A DNA stretch of 60,000 nt, taken from Apostichopus japonicus (lineage: Eukaryota > Echinodermata > Holothuroidea > Aspidochirotida > Stichopodidae). Position 1 is the stretch's first letter. Every line of letters begins with the position of its first letter. A program made the position numbers and the translations under genes. The stretch spans positions 42,445,111 through 42,505,110 of the forward strand of contig NC_092576.1 in NCBI RefSeq assembly GCF_037975245.1. Reading direction: 5' to 3'. A model generated the notes under the pieces. The model worked only from the letters and a program-made list of their open reading frames with translations, made no database searches and was not told the origin of the DNA. This document shows, one piece after another, positions 46,681-58,600 of this stretch.

Positions 46681-49600
46681 ACAATTCAAATTGGCAATCT
46701 TTTATATTGATTTAAAATCTTACGAAAATTTAGTAGAAGTATATTAGGATATTAAATTAATGGGGCAAAAAGGTATCAAAATAACTCTAAAATCCAATGC
46801 CTGATTATTCATCTTGAATTGTTTTGTAATAAAGAATGACATTCTTTTTGAGTTTTTGTTGCCGCTAGTTATACTAAAATGTTCATGAAAGTGAAAAACA
46901 ATGGAAAAAATTTCTACTTATATTTTGGCAGCCTCGGTTTTTTTAAGGTCTAATTTGCTCGATACAGGCCTTATCCTAATATAGGGACAATAGGATATTA
47001 TTTTGACTTATTCCGAGCCAGTGACATTTTTAAGAAACGTCACCTAAGATATATCTTGGGCACGCAAACCAAACAACTTGATCCACTCTTAAACTGAATA
47101 CTGTCATTTACGGTGTTATAGGTCACGTGATCAGCAAACACAAAACCGTATCATAACATTTTTAAAAGAACCTCTAAAATATGTTATTATAACGTTAAAT
47201 TTGGTGTTATAAAAACGTCGGCATAACGAATTTATGAGATATTTATGTGATATTAAGGTGTTAAACGATTTTTTTTTGGGGGAAAATAATAGCCCTAAAA
47301 ACGTTTTCGTGATATATTTCTTACACCACAAATAACGTTATCAAAACAAAAGACGAAACGTTTTAATAACGTTTTTGTGTTTGCTGGGGCTATAGCTAGA
47401 TCGAGGCATCACGTGTCCATCCGAAGTTTATTAGATACTTCAGTCACGTGGCCTTGGTTTCTGTTTGGGTGAGCAATCTATTGTCTACTGAGAACAGCAA
47501 ACTATCTTGACTTAAATTTTATTACGAACAAGTACCGGGTAAGTGATGTAATTTTTCGGTTCATTGCATAATTCCTTTAAGAACACTAAAAAAATATATA
47601 TTTACCAAAAAAATCAGGACAAGTTTGCGCTACGATTTTGGCCGTGATTTACAAACCTTCATTAAAAAGTACTTTCAAAAATTAATAATATTGCTTTTTT
47701 CCCCGTATCAATCAAGTCCTGAATATGATTTTTCGTCTCTTATACAGTAATGAATACGCCATGAATTGCATGATGGGATACTACTTTTACGTCACAACTT
47801 TATGCAAATATTGATTATTTGTAGCAACCTTGATATTATTGACTTGGCGTTCAAAACCATTTTCAGGTCTACATTAAACTTAAATAAATGAAACCACATC
47901 GATATTCGGAATAATAGAAGGTATATTGAAGATGTCTTCATGTATTATTGAAGACACGGTCGCTTCGGTTTATAAAAATAAAAATAATAATAATAATACT
48001 AAAAAAATAGTAACGGGAAAGATAGAAAAACATATAAACACGCGAGTAGTATGTTTATAGGTTGTCTATATACGTCGTGTATATACACGTATCAATGCAA
48101 AATATAGTTGGCTATACGTGAACTTCCATATGAAATTTGCATAGGTATATGATATTTTGAACTAAAGCTGCCGAAAGGAATTTTGGAGGAAAACGTAATA
48201 TCGTTTACTGTTATTTTGGAGAGTTATATAATGAAAGTAAATAAACTCTGGAGTGCCAATGAGTATAAACATGTGCAATTTTGTACTTATTCTATTCCTT
48301 TGTACAACTTTTACAAACAAAAGTAGCAAACAGCAAAGAGAATAATTAATATTTGCAATTTGGCACTATATGGTTTACATCTTTTCTCACTAGTGACTTT
48401 GAGCCGTTCCCCGCCCCCCGCCCCACCGCCCGCCTCCTTTTTGTGGAAGACTTAGCCTATTCGTGTAACTCTTTAGTCCATTGTTACAACTCTTTTGTCT
48501 ATTGTTGCAATTATTTTGTCTATTGTTAAGAACTCTTAAGTCTATCGTTTAAACTGTTTTATTTGTAGTGCAATTTCCTTAGTCTATTGTTAAAACTCTT
48601 AGTCTATTTTTAAAACTCTTTTATCTATTGACCTCGGGCCTGAACTGGCTTTCGGCTTCAGGGTGAAAAGTTTATCTTAAATGACCGTTATTTCACCTGT
48701 CAACATATTTTATTTTATTTTGACCTATGACCTCTAACACCGGGGAAAACGTTTTATTATTTTTTTGAAAACAACGTTTTTTGAAAAGCTAATGGCATCA
48801 GACTAAAGAAAATATTATGCTGAAATGGTTACAAAGTATCTAATTAATAAGAAAGCAAACATTAACAAATTCAAGCATATATATGGCTTGAAGATGTCAT
48901 ATTTAGACTTGCTTAAGTCGCTGTTTTGGGATATGAGATAACCTGAGAAACAGTGATAACTTCAAAGTGGAAGAACTTTTATGTTATCGGAACTTGTCGG
49001 CGAAGTCGCTCAGGCTAACTTTATTTATTACGAAGAACAATGAATGATGGCTAGGTTTGCTTCTCCGTATGTAGACCTAACTATCGCCTATAGATCGCAC
49101 TATTGAATACATTTGGTCGGAAACATTATATATTACGTAAGTAACCAAACACTCAGTCCCTTTCGCAGAAAGTATATCTATTCATAAAGATGTAACATTT
49201 TTTTTTTTCATTTTTTAAAGATTTCAGCTGAGGTCAGTTGTGACTTTTTTCGAAGGCTGTGATTCGGCTACTGATGTGCCGGTGCAATTTAGCTGGTCAT
49301 CGAATAACTTGGATGTTCAATCCGCTCTCGGTATTACATCTAACAGCGCCCTCACAATACCAGCGAACACCTTATCTTGTAAGTAACATATCCTATGACA
49401 TTGAACCATTAACGGTCATCATATTGTTAGAGAATTGCAATTTTGTTTTGTTAAGAACTCTAATATAAATTATTGAATGTGATGGACATATCGGGACACC
49501 TCACTCTGTGCAAATATTTAATCATAATCTCAACTATTTGAGGTTATCATGTTGATTATGGTCTTCATAAATATTTTGTGTTATAGATATAGGCTGAAAT

Positions 49601-52600
49601 AGCTGTACGAAATATATATTACAGGTATATAACAAAAAATGTGTTTTGAAACTCTTTTACGTTTCACTTCAGTTGTTCCAACTTGTTAGATCATCCGTGG
49701 GCGAGGGATATCATTAAAACCCTCAGGAACAGTTAGGCACCTTGCGATCCCCCCCCCCCCCCACACACACACCCCTCCATTATTTCGTTGTGTAGGCACA
49801 ACCCGCAACTAAAAGTTGTATGACTTGCCTGAAAGGAAATAGTCACGTGACCTAGTAGGTCTTTGAGTCCTTTACCTGTCTGCACTGGTGAAACACATTG
49901 AATGAATTCAAGTGATCACGATTCAAAAAAATAAAGAAAACACTTGCAGATTGAAATCTCGCCTTTCATAAACACGTTCCTTATTTCACTTATGGCCTCA
50001 AAGATGCTTTGTAACCAGTTAAGCCTGTTATGTGTGTCGTAAACGTGTTCATAGTCTGGTCAGGGAGTTGTTATGGAACCCTGGTCTGGTCGCCTAGTTG
50101 CATTTGTATACACAAATGTAGGCCCAGTATGTATTCCACAAAACAAACAAAAAAACGAAGCAAAATAGCGCCCTCTAAATAATTTCTGAATCCTCCCTCC
50201 CTACCAAACCTTTCACACATTCAGCTCTTGCATCCCTCGCAAAGTGATATGAAATTATGTTTTCGTGTCAGGATATATATTAAAAAATTATTAATTTTTC
50301 GTCTTATCGGAAGAAAGAGAGACCATACAGTAATAAAATTTCGCCATTACGCTAGTTTTGTTTTTTTCTTCACTTTTAAACAAAGTGATACTCGCGGGCA
50401 TGTGACGTCATTCATTCTAAAGCGTAATGTAAATAGAACACGGCCCAATGTCTGGGATATTTCACTAGTATCAACTTTGTAGAGAGAGTAAATTATATAG
50501 AGTGGTAGGAGAGTTCAGGACTAGACCAACCATACAGTGCATGAATAGGGTGCGTAGCCTATACTGTACAAAGCTATAGTATAACCAGGGAGCTGCGTTA
50601 GAGTAGCAGCTCCCTGGTATAACCTATGAAACTCCTACTATACTAAACAAGTATGTATGTATGTATGTATGTATTTTAGATCCTCCTGCAAGCAGGAACT
50701 CGCGAAGAAGCCCCATTGGCTTATCAAAGCCGCAAGCTGACCTAAGACAGTCTCTTAGATTCATATGTAACGTCCATGATTATGAATTGTCAATTGTCAG
50801 TAACTCCGCCGTAACTGGACGACATACATTAATCTGGGAGTGACTCGAACCGGCGACCTTATGATTGAAATTCAGGCACCGGCGTTAACCACTGAGCTAA
50901 CACTCCTACAAAGCAACAACACTGTACAAACAAGTATAACCTATGAAACTCCTACTATACTAAACAAGTAGTGTAAACACTTGAGAACAACCCATTTACA
51001 AGGCGGAGTGTATAGCCTAGTGGTTAACGCCGGCGTCTCCCAGTCATGAGATCCCCGGTTCGATTCCCCGCCGACAGCAATGTGTGTCGTCTGGCAAGGG
51101 TGTTGTTCAATAACAACTTCCCGACATGGACGTTAAATGGATGTGTGCCGAGAGATTGGCTTCGGTCAGCTTGCGAGTCTACAAGCCTCCATGGCTTCTT
51201 TCGCGAGTTCCTGCTTGCGGGAAGATCACATATACATACATACATACATACATTTACACTATGTATATGGTACCAGGCTTGTATGCTTACCCGAGTTATT
51301 TAAAGGGTATGTACATAGTACATTCAATTGGGCGATAATAATGTATCAAGATACTCCAAAACTCTTACTAAAAGAAAATTGCTAACATTTATTGATTATG
51401 CATCGATCCATTTTCTTTTGCTTAAAATGATACGACCCAATTGTGTTCAAGATATGAATGCTCACCGATGTTATGATGAAAGTTGTAAAAATTATATTCA
51501 AAATCAAGCATGGCAACTGAGAAATTAGAAAAGAATCGAGCGAATGTAAAGATCAATATATGTACTATACGTTTAACAAAGAAACAGCACAGTATTTGTG
51601 GATAGCTAATAACGAGACACACACATATAATTATGCATGGCCTTGATGTATTGGTTTCTATAGAGGTAGCCGACTCGATACCCCAGAATTTCTTCTATAA
51701 CGACACACAAAAAAAAGGGGGAATAACCCCAGTAATTTTCACGAAAAATCCACTCACTCCATTTTCTGCAATTATATAGGATTAAAACTCTCTTTTTTCG
51801 TAAAGGAAAATATCCTATTTTCCCAGTACCTCGCCAGGAAGCTTCGGAACTGATGAATTAAGGAATGATTGCAACTAATTGGACATCATCAAAGGGGTAC
51901 AAAGGTTAAATCGGATCCTATTTATTGGATTTTAGAGAACATGACCGTTCGATATATTGGTTTTAATAATACTAATAGTAATAATGATAAATTGATATAA
52001 TAATAATAACAATGATTTATAATGCGCACGCATCCACTCAGAAAAAAAAAGACTCTCAATGCGCAAAAGCTTATTTGCAAAATATGAGTTCAAAACTTCT
52101 CAACGCTCTTAGCGGCCTTTTACCAAAACTAGCATGAAACATCGGTAAAACAAACTAAAATAAAAAATTATTGCAGTCATTTCTGATACTACTTAGTACA
52201 CCTCTAATTCATCTTTCAATTTCGATAATTGATTTATTAACTTAATTAAAAGAATATTTGATAATGATAACACATTCATTTGATATTTCATTATTGTCAC
52301 TGATTGTCTTCTTTAGCTGGTGCCACCACTATATTTACACTCCTAGTCTGTCTTGGTAGTGACAGTTCTTACTGCGCAAGCGCATCACAGACAATAACAA
52401 CAACCATACCAGAAATCCAGGCAATTATCAGCGGTCCTTCTACCCGATTGGTTGGTGTATCATCTGGTGACCTGACGTTTGATGGATCGACGTCAAACGA
52501 CCCTTCTGATCTGCCTGGCGACCTGAGCTATAGCTGGTCTCTGGAGAAGGTGAGTATAATCTCACCGATGCCGAGAGGTGCCATCTGTGCATCTAATGTT

Positions 52601-55600
52601 GACGGAATAATAACATGATGAGGATAAAAGCGACAGTGTAAAACTTATGATGTAACGTATGAAAGAAGGATATTATAGATGGATCAATGATAAAAGAAAT
52701 AGTTATATTAAATCAAACACACACGAAATCATAACCATGAAACAGTGATGTGTAAAGTAATTAGTTTCTTTGTTTAATTGAAAATAACTGGGTTTTTTAC
52801 CAGTTATTTCAGCAGAGAATGAGAGCAAAATTTAACAAAATATTAAATCCACTTTTTCCTTAAACTTTTGGCAGTTTGTCGACGCTAGTTTCGTACAGGT
52901 TACAGACGCTACAGGAAATACTATTTTCGCGGAACTGGTAGATGCAACGATAACATTTAACAGCAGTTTATTATCAGCAGGAAATGTATACCGCTGTACC
53001 TTGACTGTTACCAAGGGAGAACGTGCAGCTAATCAGACAGTGATAATAGAAACGACTGACGTGGAGACTATTGATGTAAGTATTGACTATTCATGTTTTT
53101 AAGACTTTAGGCAGCCAGTTGGGACAATTTCCTAATGCTAATACCTCTCTAAACTTTCAATCAATATCATGCTCTCAAAGCACTGGTATTGTCAGTACAA
53201 ACAGTTCCTAACCTTTTTATCTGATTCGAGTGTTAATACCACTCTATACTGTTATCTCACATCATGCTTCAAAGCACTCGTTCGGACAGTACAAACAGTT
53301 CCTAACCTTGATCTGATAGAAGCATGATATTTCATACTGCTTGTACTGACAATACGAGTGCTCTGAAGCGGGACATGACACTACAGTATAGCAAAAATTG
53401 TCCCAACTGGGTGCAATAAGGTTAATAATCTGAGCTGGGAAACTAACAGTTTTAGGAGGGTTAGAGGGTAGGAGGGGTAAAGGGTAGGAGGGGTAGAGGG
53501 AAGGAGGGGAAGTGGGTAGGAGCGGTAGAGGGTAGGAGGGGTAGAGGGTAGGAGGGGTTGAGGGTAGGAGGGGTAGAGGGTAGGAGGGGTAGAGGGTAGG
53601 AGGGGTTGAGGGTAGGAGGGGTAGAGGGTAGGAGGGGTAGAGGGTAGGAGGGATAGTGGGTAAGAGGGGTAGATGGTAGGAGGGGTATATGGTTGGGGGT
53701 AGACGGTAGGATGGGTAGAGGGTAGGAGGGGTAGAGGGTAGGAGGGGCAGAGGGTAGGATGGGTAGAGGTTAGGAGGGGCGGAGGGTAGGAGGGGCAGAG
53801 GTTAGGAGGGGCAGAGGGTAGCATGGGTAGAGGTTAGGAGGGGTAGAGGGTAGTAGGGGTGTCTCATAACAAGTGAGGTCATATGGTATATTAATGATTG
53901 AAAGTATTGTGGTTCGTTATTTACAAGTTATAACTCAATCAAAATACACATTTCAATTGCATATGATTCATATATTAATCAAAACAAAGACAAGGATATT
54001 TTTTACCTATTCAGAATCTTAAATAAATGATAATAAACGAGTACAATCTAATTACATATTTATGGTAAAATATTAAGGTTAATTAAAATTGTGAGTATAG
54101 TTTTTGTTTTCCCTAGTTTGTTTGTGGCCGTATTTAGTTATAGAACGCTGTACCCATACACACAGAGGAACGGACATCCATGGGAAGCCAAAAATGTCAA
54201 TAATGGTGGCGACGTATAATAACTATATGCCATACCTATTAATATTCATATAGCAGTACATCATTACACTGCGACCGTGATGTTCTACTGTAAATCAATA
54301 TCATGTCTAAATTACTGAAGTCATATTTAATAGAACGGATGTCGCAACCCACATACTGTAATAGGCATACTCAATATAATAGTTAATGTATACTGAAGAA
54401 ATGGTCTTTGTGCGGCAGAATCTCGAGTAAACTGAAAGATAATAAATAAAAAAAAAATTCAAGTTGTTTTCTCTCCTCTTTTACTTGTTTAGGTTTCTCT
54501 GACAGTGGATAGTAATTCTCTTCATTCGGATGATATCCTCATCGCTAAATGCTCTTACACGACCACAGATGTCGTCATAGTCACGTGGTCTATTACGTCA
54601 ATAGATGGTATGCTTTTTACAAGAATCTATATCTAGTGTTTTGTTATATTCAAAGTTAGGCTTTGTTTATTATATATATTAAGTACTGTTTGAACTTTAC
54701 TTAATAAAATTGATATGGGATATAACTGTACACTATTGGTTTACTTTGTTTTTTTAAAACTTCAAATCACACCTTTTCTCATTTTAACAAGATGAAAATA
54801 ATTTTTCAGAGATACTTTACCATATGAGCGTTGTGGTCAAGTGGTTAAGGCTTACAGGTTCGAGTCCTGGCCAGATCATTACGTTGTATACTCGGGCAAG
54901 GCACTTTATCTCCATTGCCTCTCTTCACCCAGGTGTATAAATGGGGACCTGTGAGATAAACTTTCAGTTGGGCGCTGTTTAGCTGCTGTCATGTGGAGGG
55001 ACTGTCTCTGTGTGTGACAGGTTATCATTGACTAGGGTAATATTGTGATGCGCCTTGAGCAACGTTATCGGTGGATATGTCTGCTCTTTAGGTAAAAATT
55101 TAATATGATGAAATATATTATATATATATATAGTTTCATACTTTTCCAAAAAAAGACATTGGATAGGTCAACGTGAAATATCTTCACTGGTCAGTAAATG
55201 AAATATTAATTGTAGACATGTCAAATATCGTTAAAACAATAAGATGTCATGGTGACCACGTGAAGACTAAAGTATCTTGTGCAATCATCATATTCTTAGC
55301 TGGAGCCAACTCCATTCGTCATAGGTAACTTGGTTTGAAGAGAGGGGTGTCCGGGGAGGGGCTACATGCCGGGAACCCCGATGGGTCAGTTAGGGTGCCA
55401 GGGAAAATATGGGATAAAGAACTATTACTTGAAAATGAAGAATAAACTAATAGGACCCATTGACAGTAATTGTCACCAGGGCCCGTCTTGGTCCTCGACG
55501 CTTCCGTAAGTAACTCGAAACGATAACAACATAATAGTTGTATTTTCTACTTCTGTAATACCTAACACAGCATAATCAGACACGATAACTGCTCGACAGG

Positions 55601-58600
55601 CGTTAAACGTAACGAGGGCTAGCGTACTTTCATAAGACTAGTCTTGCAATAATTGCTAATCTTTTTTAAAAGTTTTTTAAACCATTTAAACAAAATATAT
55701 GGAAACAAAATATAATGATTTTGATTATTATTATTATTATTATTTTTTTATTTTTTATTTTTTATTATTATTATTTTTTTTATTTATATTATTTTATATC
55801 TATTTAATTAATTGTTTCTCTTAATTTGAAAACAATATGTGCCTTTTTGTTTGTTTTACCAGATTCTACTATGGTACCTTTGAATGACTCGGCCTTGTCT
55901 GTTCCATTACAACGTACAACAAGCGCCACCGGGTCGTCTATAGCAGTCCTTACACTTGCGGGAGGTAAGCTTTCTATTCTCACTCACGGTTAAACCTTAC
56001 ATATAGGCCTATAACGTTATACCTTTACCTAGTAAACCAGAATGCATTGAGGTTTCGATGACTTCAATGCACTAGACTTCTGCTTGTTAGTATAAGCAGA
56101 ACTAGCTGTTACAAAACCACTATGGCATGATGAACACATGTCAGTCTACTGTACGTGGCTACACACACCTCCACCAAAAGCAATAGGGGTATTGTACTCA
56201 ATGCTATGAATCAATGTTATGTAACACACCAAGTATTAGAGGTATCTACGATTTCATCGTTAGATAACATGCAAACGGTTTTTCAGAGTTTGACCTCTGT
56301 TGACCTATAGGAGATTTGACTTCACAAGCAATAGGATTCTTGTATTCAATATGGCAAATCCATATACCATGTATGAAAGGTATCCATGATGTCTACCATG
56401 AGAAATCATGTTTTGAAGGTTTTCAGGCCTTGACAAATATTTTTAAAAGTACTCGCTATTTGGCGACCTTGGCTAAAAATCTACTGGCCAAATTTCACTC
56501 GCCAGTAGGCCTATGATTGTTGTCCAAGTCTCCAAAGAACAGATCTGCAACATCAATACTTTCTATGAACAAAGGTTAGGCAGTTAGGCAGATGCAGGGT
56601 GCTACGTAATTGCGCATTGGAAAGTCATGTTTCTTTGCAGTATGAAATTTAAACTTGAAGCAATGAAAATCGGAGGTTATAAGAGCATCTGTTTACCTAG
56701 TAAAAAAATGTTTCCCGTTGTTAAGTGAAAGAATATACTTCACATACAAGCTAAACTAGTTACATATACTCAGTGAATCAATGATGGAAAGAATAAATAT
56801 GAGAATGGTGTATTATAGGAATATATACAGATATATTTCTTTATATGTATGTGTGTATGTAATTTAGATCCTCCTGCAAGCAGGAACTCGCGAAGAAGCC
56901 TCAATGGCTTATCAAAGCCGCTAGTTGACCGAAGTCAGTCTCTTACATTCATATTTAACATCCATGATTATGAATTGTCATTTGTCAATTCTGCAACTGG
57001 ACGACATACATTAATCTTGGAGTGACTCAAACCGGGGACCTTATGATTGAAAGGCACCGGCGTTAACCACTGAGCTAACACTCCTAGTTACAGCTAGTTA
57101 CACTCCTAGCTAACACTCCTAGTTACAGCTAGTTACACTCCTAGCTAACGCTCCTAGTTACAGCTAGTTACACTCCTAGCTAACGCTCCTAGTTACAGCT
57201 AGTTACACTCCTAGCTAACGCTCCTAGTTACAGCTAGTTACACTCCTAGCTAACGCTCCTAGTTACAGCTAGTTACACTCCTAGCTAACGCTCCTAGTTA
57301 CAGCTAGTTACACTCCTAGCTAACGCTCCTAGTTACAGCTAGTTACACTCCTAGCTAACGCTCCTAGTTACAGCTAGTTACACTCCTAGCTAACGCTCCT
57401 AGTTACAGCTAGTTACACTCCTAGCTAACGCTCCTAGTTACAGCTAGTTACACTCCTAGCTAACGCTCCTAGTTACAGCTAGTTACACTCCTAGCTAACG
57501 CTCCTAGTTACAGCTAGTTACACTCCTAGCTAACGCTCCTAGTTACAGCTAGTTACACTCCTAGCTAACGCTCCTAGTTACAGCTAGTTACACTCCTAGC
57601 TAACGCTCCTAAACACTCCTAACACTCCTCTATAGTTACATTGTAGCCGTGTATACCTTCAGATGGATTGTGTAGGATACTTCCTTCATAAAAGTGTCAT
57701 ATTATCTGAAACTGGCATATTCCTTTCATTATTTAAATACTCATTTACAATTTTGTTCGACAAGTCCCTTCTGAAAGTAGACATCTTGATGACACGTGTG
57801 CTCTCTTTGACAGATGTGCTATCACCTGGTAACAATTACGCAATCAAGTGCGCTTTAACCAATCAAACTGGAGAAGACGTCGGTCTAGCATCAATTGACG
57901 TCACAGTGTTCTCTAAGCCAATCAGTTGCCAGGTATCAGTGGCAGACTACACAGTGCTTCTCGAGGTACGTTACACGATGGAGGTCTGTTTTACCTCCAT
58001 GGTTACACTGATCTGTACACTATTACACTGTTAGTGTGCATATCAGTGGTACGTTAGTATATAGGTATTGCTCTTTAGATATGATATAAAAACCACATAA
58101 TCGGTCACTCATGTTGGAGCATAAACAATTTACTTTATGCCATCCACGAGGTATTGGTCCAAAATGGACACTGAGAAGTTTTCCAATTAATCACAGCTAT
58201 CCGTGCCAACAGAATTTATTTCCATTACAAAAATACCCCAGATCTTTCATAGGTTAATATCTTGAATGAAATAACAACTACACAGAATAAGTTACTGGTA
58301 ACTCAACTTTCTTATCTCTTTAGAGGTGGACGGACCATGACATATCATAAAAGAAAACTTTGCCGTTAATTGGCAGCTTTGAAAGAATGACGTCACATAA
58401 CATTAACATAAACACTCTTGTCATGAAGTGAATTTATGCGTCTCGAAACGTTTCGTTCAACAGAGAAAATTTTCCATACGCTTTGTAGCAGATGTACGTT
58501 ATCCACATATATGCATATTCATAGAATATATAGTGTACGCGTCAAAGGATGTAACTTATGGAAAGAAAAAAAACGGCAATTTCATGGTTGACTCTATAGT

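Noticed and set aside
50654-51252. tRNA genes suggested by A and B boxes
   Set aside because: The heads lack a complete cloverleaf acceptor stem and are followed by a conserved SINE body and an (ATAC)n tail.
53381-53824. 147-codon minus-strand Pro/Tyr/Leu/Ser-rich frame resembling a structural protein
   Set aside because: It is the complement of the 16-bp G-rich array inside a REJ intron.
57075-57612. CRISPR-like array of regular 35-bp repeats
   Set aside because: Units are contiguous with no variable spacers, in a eukaryotic intron; it is a minisatellite.
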